Assembly (NCBI RefSeq): GCF_014650055.1
Contig: NZ_BMUF01000001.1
Span: forward strand, 558,001 to 622,000
DNA: 64,000 bases
Direction of reading: 5' to 3'
DNA from: Streptomyces malachitofuscus
GTDB lineage: Bacteria > Actinomycetota > Actinomycetes > Streptomycetales > Streptomycetaceae
Part shown: positions 1 to 8,976 of the stretch, in pieces
Position numbering within the stretch: the first letter of the stretch is position 1
Layout: every line of letters begins with the position of its first letter
Translations under genes and position numbers: made by a program
The notes under the pieces: model-generated
What the model was told of the DNA's origin: nothing
The model's input: only the letters and a program-made list of their open reading frames with translations
Database searches by the model: none

Positions 1-1
1 C

Positions 2-184
2 GCCGCGCAGGACCCGTTCCTCGCCGGACCGACGGCCCGCCGCTTCGAGATCTACGGCGACCACGCGGACGGCGACATGCCGTCGGCGGCGTGGCACGCG
101 CGCGTGCTGCGCGAGAAGGGCTTCGGCGAGGCGCGGCCGGTGTGGTGCTCGCCGTCGGACACGCTGCTGCTGGCGCTGAAGTAG
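2..184 (+). CDS. C-terminal fragment of a SAM-dependent methyltransferase-like protein (partial)
   Basis: Only the last 60 codons are present; the reading frame enters from the window edge and stops at TAG 182-184. The tail includes [20 protein letters not shown] and ends [11 protein letters not shown], which resembles the C-terminal strand of small class I methyltransferases of Streptomyces. No SAM-binding motif is inside the window, so the family call is an inference from the tail alone. A strong bidirectional hairpin follows immediately and separates this gene from the convergent amino-acid transporter operon. Confidence 0.5.
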   Translation, partial: AAQDPFLAGPTARRFEIYGDHADGDMPSAAWHARVLREKGFGEARPVWCSPSDTLLLALK

Positions 185-192
185 CACACGGG

Positions 193-229
193 CGAAGGGG
201 CGGTACGGAAGATCCGTACCGCCCCTTCG
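193..229. terminator. Bidirectional intrinsic terminator
   Basis: Perfect 17-bp inverted repeat (arms 193-209 and 213-229) with a 3-base loop. It sits between two convergent genes, as expected for a shared terminator. Confidence 0.85.
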
Positions 230-247
230 TCGTGCGCGGGACCGCGG

Positions 248-1048
248 TCAGAGAACCTTGGACAGGAACGACTTGGTGCGGTCGTGCTGGGGGTTGGTCA
301 GCACCTCGCGCGGGTGGCCGGACTCGACGACCACGCCGTCGTCCATGAACACCAGCGAGTCGCCCACCTCCCGGGCGAAGCCCATCTCATGGGTGACGAC
401 GATCATCGTCATGCCGTCCTCGGCGAGGTCGCGCATGACGTCGAGGACCTCGCCGACGAGCTCCGGGTCGAGCGCCGAGGTGGGCTCGTCGAAGAGCATC
501 AGCTTGGGCTGCATCGCCAGCGCCCGCGCGATGGCGACGCGCTGCTGCTGACCGCCGGAGAGCTGGGCGGGGTAGTGGCCCCGGCGGTCGCCGAGACCGA
601 CCCGGTCCAGCAGCCGCTCCGCACGCTCCCGGGCCACCGCCTTGGTCTCGCGCTTGACCTGAACCGGAGCCTCCATGACGTTCTCCAGCGCCGTCATGTG
701 GGGGAAGAGGTTGAAGCGCTGGAACACCATGCCGATGTCCCGCCGCTGCGCCGCGACCTCCTTCTCCTTGAGCTCGTAGAGCTTGTCGCCCTTCTGCCGG
801 TAGCCGACCAGTTCACCGTCGACGGACAGCCGGCCGGCGCTGATCTTCTCCAGGTGGTTGATGCACCGCAGGAACGTGGACTTGCCGGATCCGGACGGGC
901 CGATCAGGCAGAACACCTCCCGCGCGTTCACCTCCAGGTCGATGCCCTTGAGGATGTGCGCGAGACCGAAGGACTTGTGCACGCCCTCCGCCTTGACCAT
1001 CGGCTGACCGCTCGGGACGCTCACGACGTCCTTGCCGATCTTGCTCAT
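248..1048 (-). CDS. Polar amino-acid ABC transporter, ATP-binding protein
   Basis: This 266-residue nucleotide-binding subunit energises import of a polar amino acid, probably glutamate or glutamine. Walker [10 protein letters not shown] is at residues 50-58, the signature LSGGQQQR at 163-170 and Walker B LMLFDEP at 183-189, followed by the family-typical SALDPE. The length is normal for the GlnQ/HisP group. The start overlaps the upstream permease stop by four bases (ATGA), so translation is probably coupled. Gene order binding protein - permease - ATPase (3052 to 248 on the minus strand) is that of a complete importer with a single permease gene. Substrate identity cannot be read from the sequence. 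Confidence 0.95.
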   Translation of the reverse strand: MSKIGKDVVSVPSGQPMVKAEGVHKSFGLAHILKGIDLEVNAREVFCLIGPSGSGKSTFLRCINHLEKISAGRLSVDGELVGYRQKGDKLYELKEKEVAAQRRDIGMVFQRFNLFPHMTALENVMEAPVQVKRETKAVARERAERLLDRVGLGDRRGHYPAQLSGGQQQRVAIARALAMQPKLMLFDEPTSALDPELVGEVLDVMRDLAEDGMTMIVVTHEMGFAREVGDSLVFMDDGVVVESGHPREVLTNPQHDRTKSFLSKVL

Positions 1049-1974
1049 CGGGTCACCTCCGGGCGGCCGAAGGAGTTGAACAGGCGGAGGTTCTTCTTCA
1101 GGCGCTGCAGCGGCGTCGGCGGCAGACTACGCGTCGAACCGCGGGCGTAGCGGCGCTCCAGGTAGTACTGGCCGACGCTGAAGACGCTGGTGAGGGCCAG
1201 GTACCAGATGGACGCCACGAAGTACATCTCGACCACCGCCAGCGAGGTGCTGGAGACGTCGGTGGACCGCTTGATGAGCTCGTTGAACTGCACCGCGTAG
1301 GCGAGCGACGAGGTCTTGAGCATGTTGATGAACTCGTTGCCCGTCGGCGGCACGATCACCCGCATCGCCTGCGGGAGCACCACCCGGCGCAGCGTCTTGG
1401 ACTGGGTCATGCCCAGCGCGTGGGACGCCTCCGTCTGTCCCTCGTCGACGGACTGGATGCCCGCGCGGACGATCTCGGACATGTACGCGGCCTCGTTGAG
1501 GCCCAGGCCCAGCAGTGCCGCCAGGAACGGCGTCATCACCTGGTTCATCTCGTCCTTGTAGAACCCCAGGTTGAGAACGGGGAACACCAGCGCGATGTTG
1601 TACCAGATGAGCAGCTGGACCAGGACCGGCGTGCCGCGGAAGAACCAGACGTAGAAGTAGGCCACCGTGCTGGTGACCGGGTTGGACGACATCCGCATGA
1701 CCGCGAGGATCACGCCCAGGACCAGGCCGAGCACCATGGCGAGCACGGAGATGTACAGCGTGTGCCAGGCGCCGGACAGGATCGTCCCGTCCGTGAGGTA
1801 GTCGGGGATGATGCCGTAGTTGATGTTGGCGTTGGAGAAGGCGATCCCGATCAACACCAGGATGGCGATGACCACCGCGGCGGCCACCCAGCGGCCGTAA
1901 TGGCGCACCGGGATCGCTTTGATCTGCTCCGGCGGCACCGATGGCGCCGGAGTCTTGTCCACCGTGTCTGTCAC
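1045..1974 (-). CDS. Polar amino-acid ABC transporter, permease (HisM/GlnP family)
   Basis: A 309-residue membrane protein with a hydrophobic helix near residues 30-48 and a typical PAAT permease core downstream. The EAA loop that contacts the ATPase is visible as [12 protein letters not shown]. It has a longer cytoplasmic N-terminus than GlnP. It lies 28 bases downstream of the binding-protein gene and overlaps the ATPase start. Only one permease gene is present, so a homodimeric membrane channel is likely. Confidence 0.94.
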   Translation of the reverse strand: MTDTVDKTPAPSVPPEQIKAIPVRHYGRWVAAAVVIAILVLIGIAFSNANINYGIIPDYLTDGTILSGAWHTLYISVLAMVLGLVLGVILAVMRMSSNPVTSTVAYFYVWFFRGTPVLVQLLIWYNIALVFPVLNLGFYKDEMNQVMTPFLAALLGLGLNEAAYMSEIVRAGIQSVDEGQTEASHALGMTQSKTLRRVVLPQAMRVIVPPTGNEFINMLKTSSLAYAVQFNELIKRSTDVSSTSLAVVEMYFVASIWYLALTSVFSVGQYYLERRYARGSTRSLPPTPLQRLKKNLRLFNSFGRPEVTR

Positions 1975-2002
1975 AGCGACTGCCCTTCAGTGTTGCCGAG
2001 GT

Positions 2003-2965
2003 TCAGGAACCGCCGTTGATCTTCGCCTCGGTCACCGCACCGTCCGTGACGTTCCACTTCTCGAGGATCTTGGTGTACTCGCCGTTCTCGATGATGGCGT
2101 TCATGGCCGCCTGGAGGGCGTCCCGCAGCTGGGTGTCCTGCTTGCTGACGCCGATGCCGTACGGGCCGGCCTCGATCTGCTCGCCGACGACCTCGAAGTC
2201 CTTGCCGCCGCCCGAGGTCTTGGCGTTGTAGGCCGCGACCGGGAAGTCGTTGAGGTCGGCGACGGAGGCGCCCTGCTTCAGACGCAGCAGCGCCTCGGGG
2301 TCGGTGTCGTAGGTCTGGAGCTTGATGGCGGGCTTGCCGTCGTCGGTGCACTTCTTGTTCTGCGCGTTGGCGATGCCCTCGGAGGTGGTGCCGCGCTGCA
2401 GCGCGACCACCTGGCCGCAGAGGTCGTCCAGGGACTCGATGCCCTTGGGGTTGCCCTTCTGGACGAGGATCGACGTACCGGCGGTGAAGTAGTCGACGAA
2501 GTCGATGCCGTCGCCGGCCTTCTTGCCGGTGTCCGAGTCGATGCCGTTCTGGCGGTCCTTGGTGTCGTTCATCGCGGACATGATCACGTTGAAGCGGTCG
2601 GACTGCAGACCCACGATGAGCTGGTCGAACTTGCCGTTCTGGAAGTCGAACTTCACCCCGAGCTGCTTGCCGAGGGCCTCCGCGATGTCGGGGTCGATGC
2701 CGACGGCCTTGCCGTCCTTCATGAACTCGACCGGCGGGTACGCGATGTCGGAGCCCACCTTGATGACGCCCGCCTTGCGGATGTCGGCCGGGAGCTTGTC
2801 GGCGAGCGGCGCGTTGGACGAGTCGGCGGTGTTGCTGTCGCTGCTGCTCTTGTCCGTCTGGTCACCGCAGCCGGTGAGAATCAGTGCGCCTGCGACCGCG
2901 ATCGCGCCGACCGCTGCAATCCGGGAGCGTGCGGCGGTGGTACGACGGGTGGTGCTTGCGGTCAT
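2003..2965 (-). CDS. Polar amino-acid ABC transporter, substrate-binding lipoprotein
   Basis: A 320-residue extracytoplasmic solute-binding protein (SBP_bac_3 type). I start it at ATG 2965 because GGAGG lies just upstream; the longer in-frame extension has no ribosome site. Residues 1-29 are a basic signal peptide with hydrophobic core, and the lipobox LTGC puts the lipidated cysteine at residue 33. A Ser/Asp-rich linker follows, then two lobes with the family segments DIAYPPVEF and GIDPDIAEALG. First gene of the importer operon, so it is expected to be the most abundant product. Confidence 0.94.
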   Translation of the reverse strand: MTASTTRRTTAARSRIAAVGAIAVAGALILTGCGDQTDKSSSDSNTADSSNAPLADKLPADIRKAGVIKVGSDIAYPPVEFMKDGKAVGIDPDIAEALGKQLGVKFDFQNGKFDQLIVGLQSDRFNVIMSAMNDTKDRQNGIDSDTGKKAGDGIDFVDYFTAGTSILVQKGNPKGIESLDDLCGQVVALQRGTTSEGIANAQNKKCTDDGKPAIKLQTYDTDPEALLRLKQGASVADLNDFPVAAYNAKTSGGGKDFEVVGEQIEAGPYGIGVSKQDTQLRDALQAAMNAIIENGEYTKILEKWNVTDGAVTEAKINGGS

Positions 2966-3546
2966 GGTGGGTTCCTCCGGCGGATGGGTGGAGTTGCCGA
3001 TGGGGCCGGCGACTGCCTGGACGGCATCGCCGTGGGGTCGACGAGAGCACACGCCTTCGAGTGTCGCGACCTCGTGTGATTACCGCATCTTGCCATTCGG
3101 ACTGCGCCACTCAGGGGGGCGGCGATGTCAAAATCGGATAACAGGTGGCACTCGAACCGGCCCCATCCGCTCCACCGTGGCCGGACAGGTTGCGGGAATC
3201 CTCCATTCTGGCCGGAAGATCTTCGGCTGGACCCGTGCTATGGCTGTGGCCGCCGTGGCCTTTGCTGCGATTGTGGGCTTGCTGGGAGTTCCTCGAGGCC
3301 TTGTCCTGATATCAGGCGATGGTTCAGGGTGTCGGCATGTGACCTTCGCGTTATGGACTCGTCGCCGACGGCGTCCGTCCGGTAAGAAGGTTCTTTACAC
3401 CCCTCATCCGGGGCTCAGGGCGCGTGTGCGGCGCGCCCGTCGTGTTTGGCCCGAACGCATCAACCCTCCGGGCCTTGCGCGGTCCCGCCCACCCCTCACC
3501 AGGAGTGGCAACCCTCAAACCATGAACAATTAAGGGGTAAAACCAA
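2966..3546. other. Divergent intergenic region with a 12-bp palindrome
   Basis: About 580 bases separate the amino-acid transporter operon from the divergent malic enzyme gene. Short open frames inside lack ribosome sites and codon bias, so I call none of them. At 3305-3316 lies the perfect palindrome CCTGATATCAGG, a candidate operator. AT-richer stretches near 3125-3150 and 3385-3400 could hold promoters. No clear promoter pair can be fixed by eye. Confidence 0.6.
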
Positions 3547-4785
3547 GTGGCAGCGGAGATTGTCAATCCTCGCAGCGACAGCGAAAGCCGGAACGGTCAT
3601 ACGGAGCACGAGAGCGGGGCAGAGCCCCTCGACTCCTTCGACCCGGCGTTCGCGCTGCACCGCGGCGGCAAGATGGCTGTGCAGGCCACCGTGCCGGTCC
3701 GCGACAAGGACGATCTGTCCCTGGCTTACACGCCCGGGGTCGCGAAGGTGTGCAGCGCGATCGCCGAGCAGCCGGAACTCGTCCACGACTACACGTGGAA
3801 GTCGCAGGTCGTCGCCGTCGTGACGGACGGCACGGCCGTGCTCGGCCTCGGGGACATCGGCCCTGAGGCGTCCCTCCCGGTGATGGAGGGCAAGGCCATC
3901 CTCTTCAAGCAGTTCGGCGGTGTGGACGCGGTCCCGATCGCCCTCGCCTGCACCGACGTCGACGAGATCGTCGAGACCGTGGTCCGGCTCGCGCCGTCCT
4001 TCGGCGGGGTGAACCTGGAGGACATCTCGGCACCCCGGTGCTTCGAGATCGAGCGCCGGCTGCAGGAGCGGCTGGACATCCCGGTCTTCCACGACGACCA
4101 GCACGGCACGGCGGTCGTGTCGCTGGCGGCGCTGCGGAACGCGGCGCGGCTGAGCGGGCGCACGCTGGGCGAGCTGCGGGCCGTGATCTCGGGCGCGGGC
4201 GCCGCGGGCGTCGCCATCGCCAAGATGCTGGTCGAGGCCGGCATCGGGGATGTCGCAGTGGCCGACCGCAAGGGCGTCGTGTCGCGCGACCGCGACGACC
4301 TCACGCCGATCAAGGCGGAGCTGGCGTCGTTCACCAACAAGGCCGGTCTCTCGGGGTCGCTGGAGTCGGCGCTGGCCGGGGCCGATGTGTTCATCGGTGT
4401 CTCCGGCGGCACGGTGCCGGAGTCGGCGGTGGCGTCGATGGCCGAGGGCGCGTTCGTCTTCGCCATGGCCAACCCCGACCCCGAGGTGCACCCGGAGGTC
4501 GCGCACAAGTACGCGGCCGTCGTGGCCACCGGGCGGTCGGACTTCCCGAACCAGATCAACAACGTGCTGGCGTTCCCCGGGATCTTCGCGGGCGCCCTGC
4601 AGGTGCGGGCCTCCCGGATCACCGAGGGGATGAAGCTGGCGGCGGCCGAGGCGCTGGCCTCGGTGGTCGGCGACGATCTCGCCGCCGACTACGTCATCCC
4701 GTCCCCGTTCGACGAGCGGGTCGCCCCCGCGGTGACGGCGGCCGTGGCCGCGGCCGCCCGGGCCGAGGGCGTCGCTCGCCGCTGA
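3547..4785 (+). CDS. NAD(P)-dependent malic enzyme
   Basis: Oxidatively decarboxylates malate to pyruvate, linking the TCA cycle to pyruvate and NADPH supply. The 412-residue length fits the short bacterial malic enzymes without a phosphotransacetylase tail. Visible motifs are YTPGVA at 61-66, the metal/substrate site FHDDQHGTA at 181-189, and the dinucleotide fold GAGAAGVA at 217-224. Translation starts at GTG 3547, preceded by AAGGGG. The first 30 residues are a low-complexity acidic extension. A strong hairpin terminator follows, so it is probably monocistronic. Cofactor preference cannot be settled here. Confidence 0.95.
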   Translation: MAAEIVNPRSDSESRNGHTEHESGAEPLDSFDPAFALHRGGKMAVQATVPVRDKDDLSLAYTPGVAKVCSAIAEQPELVHDYTWKSQVVAVVTDGTAVLGLGDIGPEASLPVMEGKAILFKQFGGVDAVPIALACTDVDEIVETVVRLAPSFGGVNLEDISAPRCFEIERRLQERLDIPVFHDDQHGTAVVSLAALRNAARLSGRTLGELRAVISGAGAAGVAIAKMLVEAGIGDVAVADRKGVVSRDRDDLTPIKAELASFTNKAGLSGSLESALAGADVFIGVSGGTVPESAVASMAEGAFVFAMANPDPEVHPEVAHKYAAVVATGRSDFPNQINNVLAFPGIFAGALQVRASRITEGMKLAAAEALASVVGDDLAADYVIPSPFDERVAPAVTAAVAAAARAEGVARR

Positions 4786-4800
4786 GGCGCACACGCTTCC

Positions 4801-4836
4801 GGCATCGGCCCCGTCCTCGTGGACGGGGCCGATGCC
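4801..4836 (+). terminator. Terminator of the malic enzyme gene
   Basis: Perfect 16-bp stem (4801-4816 with 4821-4836) closed by a TCGT tetraloop, 15 bases after the stop codon. Confidence 0.88.
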
Positions 4837-4914
4837 GTTGCCGCGCGGCAAGAGGGTGTGTGTCACAGCGGGGTCCGGTTCCCCCGGCGGGCCGGGGAAC
4901 CTATCGTCAAGGTC

Positions 4915-5880
4915 ATGTTCGCTGTCTACGCCGCCCGAATCGACCGCGACCAGCCGCTCAACGGTCTGGAGCTGGGGGAGCGTCCCGCTCCCGAGGCCCG
5001 GCCCGGCTGGAGCACCGTCACGGTCAAGGCCGCCTCCCTCAACCACCATGACCTCTGGTCCCTGCGGGGCGTCGGCCTCGCGGAGGACAAGCTGCCGATG
5101 ATCCTCGGCTGCGACGCCGCCGGTGTCGACGCGGACGGCAACGAGGTCGTCCTGCACTCGGTGATCGGACAGAGCGGTCACGGAGTGGGGCCCAAGGAGC
5201 CGCGCTCCATCCTGACCGAGCGCTACCAGGGCACCTTCGCCGAGCAGGTCGCCGTGCCCACCTGGAACATCCTGCCCAAGCCGAAGGAGCTCTCCTTCGA
5301 GGAGGCCGCCTGTCTGCCGACCGCCTGGCTGACGGCGTACCGGATGCTGTTCACCAATGCCGGGGTCCGGCCCGGCGACTCCGTACTGGTGCAGGGCGCC
5401 GGGGGCGGTGTCGCGACGGCCGCCATCGTGCTCGGCAAGGCCGCGGGGCTGCGGGTCTTCGCCACCAGCCGGGACGAGGCCAAGCGCAAGCGGGCGCTGG
5501 AGCTCGGCGCCGTGGAGGCGGTGGAGCCCGGGGCGCGGCTGCCGCAGCGGGTCGACGCCGTCATCGAGACGGTGGGCGCGGCCACCTGGTCCCACTCCGT
5601 GAAGTCGCTGCGCCCCGGCGGCACGCTGGTGATCTCCGGAGCCACCAGCGGTGACCGCCCCTCGCACGCCGAGCTGACCCGGGTCTTCTTCCTGGAGCTC
5701 AGGATCGTCGGCTCGACGATGGGGACCAAGGACGAACTGGAGGACCTGCTCTCCTTCTGCGCCGCCACGGGGGTGCGTCCGGTCATCGACGAGGTGCTGC
5801 CGATGGACCGGGCCCGGGAGGGCTTCGAACGGATGGAGGCCGGGGGGCAGTTCGGGAAGATCGTGCTCACCGGTTCCTGA
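4915..5880 (+). CDS. Zinc-type alcohol dehydrogenase / quinone oxidoreductase family protein
   Basis: A 321-residue MDR-superfamily oxidoreductase. The N-terminal GroES-like fold carries SLNHHDLWSLRG, and the nucleotide-binding fold is at about 158-170 (QGAGGGVATAA). The structural zinc Cys cluster of classical alcohol dehydrogenases is not apparent, which favours the quinone-reductase side of the family. I use ATG 4915 because the protein begins there with the family-typical MFAVYAARID; the earlier in-frame codons look like leader. Substrate unknown. It is isolated between two terminators. Confidence 0.9.
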   Translation: MFAVYAARIDRDQPLNGLELGERPAPEARPGWSTVTVKAASLNHHDLWSLRGVGLAEDKLPMILGCDAAGVDADGNEVVLHSVIGQSGHGVGPKEPRSILTERYQGTFAEQVAVPTWNILPKPKELSFEEAACLPTAWLTAYRMLFTNAGVRPGDSVLVQGAGGGVATAAIVLGKAAGLRVFATSRDEAKRKRALELGAVEAVEPGARLPQRVDAVIETVGAATWSHSVKSLRPGGTLVISGATSGDRPSHAELTRVFFLELRIVGSTMGTKDELEDLLSFCAATGVRPVIDEVLPMDRAREGFERMEAGGQFGKIVLTGS

Positions 5881-5896
5881 GAAGAGGGAAGCGCGT

Positions 5897-5930
5897 CGAC
5901 GGCCGGTCCGGGTCTCCGGGCCGGCCGTCG
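5897..5930 (+). terminator. Terminator after the oxidoreductase gene
   Basis: Inverted repeat with 10-bp arms (5897-5906 and 5921-5930), directly after the oxidoreductase stop codon. Confidence 0.8.
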
Positions 5931-5934
5931 GCAT

Positions 5935-5980
5935 GTCAACCGGAGTTGACGTCAGCGGTGTGTCAATGTACGTTGACAAT
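5935..5980 (+). promoter_or_regulatory. Promoter overlapped by two inverted repeats (candidate autoregulatory operators)
   Basis: A -35 TTGACG (5946-5951) and a -10 TACGTT (5969-5974) are separated by 17 bases, and six bases later comes ATG 5981, the spacing of a leaderless transcript. Two related inverted repeats cover it: GTCAAC-N4-GTTGAC (5935-5950) over the -35, and TGTCAA-N6-TTGACA (5961-5978) over the -10. The shared half-site is TGTCAA. The obvious candidate ligand is the HTH protein encoded next. Confidence 0.7.
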
Positions 5981-6190
5981 ATGACTGATGCAACCGACCT
6001 CGCCGAACGGGCGGGCGACGGCGACCCGCGCGTCGGCCTGCGGGCCGTCGCCGCGCTGCGCAGGCTGCTGGAGCGACTGGAGACCGTGCAGGTGCGCAAT
6101 GCGCGCCGGCAGGGCTGGTCGTGGCAGGAGATCGCCACCGAGCTCGGGGACAGCAGGCAGGCCGTGCACAAGAAGTACGGGAGGCAGTGA
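5981..6190 (+). CDS. Small helix-turn-helix protein
   Basis: A 69-residue protein with a helix-turn-helix in its C-terminal half (WSWQEIATELGDSRQAVHKK) after an acidic and Arg/Leu-rich N-terminal helix. I choose ATG 5981 because a complete promoter lies at leaderless distance; in-frame ATGs at 5933 and 5966 would read through the operators. Its stop overlaps the start of the next gene (TGATG), so the two are co-translated. It probably binds the inverted repeats at its own promoter and controls the operon; this is inferred from position. Confidence 0.85.
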   Translation: MTDATDLAERAGDGDPRVGLRAVAALRRLLERLETVQVRNARRQGWSWQEIATELGDSRQAVHKKYGRQ

Positions 6191-6756
6191 TGTTCGAGCG
6201 GTTCAAGCAGGACGCCAGGGACGTGGTGAAGGGGGCGGTCGCCCAGGCGGAGCGGGCGGGCGCGCAGAGCGTGGGCACCGAGCATCTGCTGCTGGCCCTG
6301 CTCGACAGTGAGGGAAGCCGGGCCTCCTTCGCGCTGAGCGCCCTCGGGCTCGCCGAGCGGCGGGAGCCGGTCAGGGCGGCGCTGGAACAGGCGCGGCGAC
6401 GGGGCGGCCTGACCCAGGCCGAGACCGACGCCCTCGCCGGGCTGGGGATCGACGTGCCGGAGGTCGTCGCCCGGGTGGAGGAGGCGCACGGGGCCGGCGC
6501 CCTGTCCCGCAGCGGGAAGGGCGGTGTCCGGTGGCCGGGGCACCGTCCCTTCGAGCAGGAGGCCAAGGACGTCCTGACCGGGGCCATGCGCGCCGCCACC
6601 GCCCGCAGGGACCGTCACATCGGCGACGAGCACATCCTGCTCGCCCTCACCGTCCGCCCCGGCGTCCCCGCCGAGGTCCTCGCCGACCACGGCGTGACGT
6701 ACGAGTCCGTGACGCGGGTGCTCTACGGCAACGGCGGACAGGCCAAGGCGGGCTGA
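6190..6756 (+). CDS. Clp N-terminal domain protein without ATPase domain
   Basis: A 188-residue protein made of two Clp-N repeats: residues about 1-70 (FKQDARDV...GTEHLLLALL) and about 117-185 (FEQEAKDVL...GDEHILLALT). Clp-N domains act as adaptor and substrate docking sites in ClpA/ClpC, but no AAA+ module follows. A free-standing double repeat could compete with or modulate ClpC, or serve a separate peptide-binding role. Its start overlaps the HTH gene stop. The function is inferred from the family only. Confidence 0.88.
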   Translation: MFERFKQDARDVVKGAVAQAERAGAQSVGTEHLLLALLDSEGSRASFALSALGLAERREPVRAALEQARRRGGLTQAETDALAGLGIDVPEVVARVEEAHGAGALSRSGKGGVRWPGHRPFEQEAKDVLTGAMRAATARRDRHIGDEHILLALTVRPGVPAEVLADHGVTYESVTRVLYGNGGQAKAG

Positions 6757-6763
6757 CGGCGGC

Positions 6764-7819
6764 TCAGACCTTCGGGGCGCGCAGTATCGCCCCGATGTGC
6801 GCCGCCGCCGTCGACAGGTGGCGGCGGGCGTCGCGGAGCTGGTCCCCGGTGACGCCGTGGTCGCGGGCCGCGTCCCGGATGTCGTCCCGGAAGCGGTCCA
6901 GCAGTCGGTCCAGATCACGCGCCGGGTCGCCGGTGGAGTCCGAGGCGTCCTCGTGCGCCCACGCCGGGGCGTACTCGGCGGGGAAGTCCTCGGGTGTCCG
7001 GGAGTACGACGGCTCGGAGCCGGCACCGGAGGAGCCCGGGTCGGAGGATCCGGTGCCGGTGCGGCCGAAGCCGAAGTCCTTGCCGAACTCACCCATCCCC
7101 TTGGCCAGTTCCCCCAGACCCTCGCGCAGCCCGGTCGGCCAGTCACCGCGGGCGAAGTGGTCCTGCACCTGTTCCTGGACCTGGCGCATGATCCGCTGCA
7201 CCTCCTCCTGGGCCCTGTCCTGGGCCTCCTTGGCCTGGCGGCGGGCGCGCTGGGCCTCCTCGCGGGAGCGCCGGCTCTCGTCCTTGGCGCGCCGGGCCTG
7301 TTCCTTCCACTCCTGCTTGGCGCGGCGCATCTCTTCCTTGGCGGCGCGCCAGGCGTCCTTGTCGCCGAAGACCGCGAAGTCGCCCGGGCCGCCCTCGTCG
7401 TCGGACGTGCCGGTGCCGGTGCCGCGGGACTGGCGGGCCTTGCCGGCGGCGGCCCGCATCTCGCGGCGCAGATCCCCCGCCGCGCCGCTGACGTCGGCCC
7501 GGATCTCGGCGGCCAGTTCGGCGACCGACTCCCGGATCTCCAGCTCCAGATCGGCCAGTTCGCCGCTGCGGTCGGACAGTTCGGCCCGGCCCGCGTCCGT
7601 GATGGAGTACACCTTGCGGCCGCCCTCGGTGGTGTGGGTGACCAGGCCCTCCGCCTCCAGTTTGGCCAGCCGCGGGTAGACCGTGCCCGCGGAGGGCGCG
7701 TACAGCCCCTGGAAGCGCTCTTCCAGGAGGCGGATCACCTCGTAACCGTGACGCGGAGCCTCGTCCAGCAGCTTCAGCAGATACAGGCGGAGGCGTCCGT
7801 GGGCGAAGACGGGGGGCAT
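6764..7819 (-). CDS. PadR family transcriptional regulator with a long charged C-terminal region
   Basis: The first ~75 residues form a PadR winged helix (starting MPPVFAHGRLRLYLLKLLDE, then GYEVIRLLEERF and AGTVYPRLAKLEAEGLV). The rest of the 351 residues is unusual: a Glu/Arg/Lys-rich stretch around 130-230 (KEEMRRAKQEWKEQARRAKD) that should form a long coiled coil, followed by a Gly/Ser/Pro-rich linker and a helical tail. I start it at ATG 7819, one base after the stop of the DUF4097 gene, with which it forms an operon. It probably represses that operon through ATATCG half-sites upstream of 8693. Confidence 0.9.
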   Translation of the reverse strand: MPPVFAHGRLRLYLLKLLDEAPRHGYEVIRLLEERFQGLYAPSAGTVYPRLAKLEAEGLVTHTTEGGRKVYSITDAGRAELSDRSGELADLELEIRESVAELAAEIRADVSGAAGDLRREMRAAAGKARQSRGTGTGTSDDEGGPGDFAVFGDKDAWRAAKEEMRRAKQEWKEQARRAKDESRRSREEAQRARRQAKEAQDRAQEEVQRIMRQVQEQVQDHFARGDWPTGLREGLGELAKGMGEFGKDFGFGRTGTGSSDPGSSGAGSEPSYSRTPEDFPAEYAPAWAHEDASDSTGDPARDLDRLLDRFRDDIRDAARDHGVTGDQLRDARRHLSTAAAHIGAILRAPKV

Positions 7820-7820
7820 G

Positions 7821-8693
7821 TCAGAACACCTTCTTGTCGGTCGTACCGGCGTTGTCTCCCGTGCCGTCCCGCCGGTCCGGCTCGTCCTCCCCGGGCGGGC
7901 GGCGCAGCAGGGCGATGGAGCCGGAGACGGTGGTGGCGCGCAGCTTGCCGCTGCCCGTGCCCAGACGGCCGGTGAGCTTGTGGGCGCCCCACTGGCCCTG
8001 CACACGGAGGTTGTCGAAGGCGTTGGAGATCGCGCCGCTGGCGGTGTTGGCCTCGACCTCCGCGTCCGCCGGGTCGGGCAGCCGGATGGCGATCTCGCCC
8101 GAGACGCTGGTCAGCTTCACGTCGGTGGGGCCGTCGGTGTCCAGGTCCACGATCATGGAACCGCTGACCGTGTCCGCCCGTACGGAGGAGCCGGAGCCCT
8201 CGACGACGGTGAGGTCGCCGGAGACGGAGGCGAAGCGGAGGTCGCCGGTGAGGGCCTGGGCCTCCACGTTCCCCGACACGGTGTCCGCGCGGACCGGGCC
8301 CGAGAGGGCGACGAGGGTGGTGTCGCCCGCGACGCCCTTCACGGCGGCGGGGCCGCGGATGCCGGAGACGACGGCGGCGGCGCCGACCACGCCGACCTCG
8401 ACGCGGGTCCGTGCGGGTACCGCCAGGGAGACCACCGCGCTGCGGCGCCAGCCCTTGCGGTCCAGCCACTTGAGAAAGCCCTTCCAGGGCAGGTCCTCGT
8501 AGGCCACCGTGAGGGTGCCGTCCTTGTGGGTCACCACCAGGGGCGGTCCGTCTATCTCGGAGACCTCCAGGCGGGCGGAACCCTCGTCGGTCCCCACCAC
8601 GTTCACCGTTCCGTTGACGATGCGTACGTGGAGTTCGGTCACGGGGGCGTCGAAGGTGAGCTTTGTGGGCTCCGCCACGGACGACTCGGGCAT
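7821..8693 (-). CDS. DUF4097 family beta-helix-like protein
   Basis: A 290-residue protein of repeating short strands with the pattern xVxGxVxAxTxSGxI, typical of DUF4097 adhesin-like beta-solenoids (for example VRADTVSGNVEAQALTGDL). No signal peptide or membrane segment is visible, so it is probably cytoplasmic. It starts at ATG 8693 with a strong AGGAGG site. It is the first gene of a two-gene operon with a PadR regulator, a common arrangement in Streptomyces. Molecular function of the family is unknown. Confidence 0.88.
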   Translation of the reverse strand: MPESSVAEPTKLTFDAPVTELHVRIVNGTVNVVGTDEGSARLEVSEIDGPPLVVTHKDGTLTVAYEDLPWKGFLKWLDRKGWRRSAVVSLAVPARTRVEVGVVGAAAVVSGIRGPAAVKGVAGDTTLVALSGPVRADTVSGNVEAQALTGDLRFASVSGDLTVVEGSGSSVRADTVSGSMIVDLDTDGPTDVKLTSVSGEIAIRLPDPADAEVEANTASGAISNAFDNLRVQGQWGAHKLTGRLGTGSGKLRATTVSGSIALLRRPPGEDEPDRRDGTGDNAGTTDKKVF

Positions 8694-8733
8694 GGTGACG
8701 ACCTCCTGGGAACGGGCGTACCCCGATGACGCG

Positions 8734-8768
8734 CCATATCGCGTCTTACGTTATTCACGATATATCGC
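8734..8768 (-). promoter_or_regulatory. Candidate PadR operator sites
   Basis: The 10-bp palindrome CGATATATCG (8758-8767) and a related half-site ATATCG (8736-8741) lie 43-75 bases upstream of the DUF4097 start in an AT-rich promoter region. PadR-type repressors usually bind such ATAT-cored dyads; assignment to the neighbouring PadR is by position. Confidence 0.55.
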
Positions 8769-8854
8769 GGCAGGGGAAAGTCAAGACACTCGTTCGGGGG
8801 ATCCGTCGGCTTCTGTAGCGTGCCGAGGGTGATGGGTACCGGTACCGGTGCTGG

Positions 8855-8950
8855 GCGGGGGCGGTTGCGCGGCCCGGCGTCTGCGGGGTGCCGCTGCGCC
8901 CACCCGTGCCGCCCCAGCGGCACGACTGCCCGCAGCTACGGCGGCAGGAC
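8855..8950. repeat. Dispersed intergenic repeat, copy 1
   Basis: This stretch matches the one near 38960-39070: both contain a CCCGGCG...GCGGGGTGCCG block, then GCGCCCACCC, then GCCCCAGCGGCACGACTGCC. The end is internally repeated (ACTGCCCGCAG twice, around 8926 and 8950). No gene can be read through it. It has the look of a Streptomyces interspersed repeat rather than a regulatory site. Confidence 0.6.
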
Positions 8951-8976
8951 TGCCCGCAGTTGCGGCGGGGCGGCTG

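Noticed and set aside
3125..3546. Small open frames in the malic enzyme upstream region
   Set aside because: No ribosome sites, no codon-position GC bias, and no family-like product.
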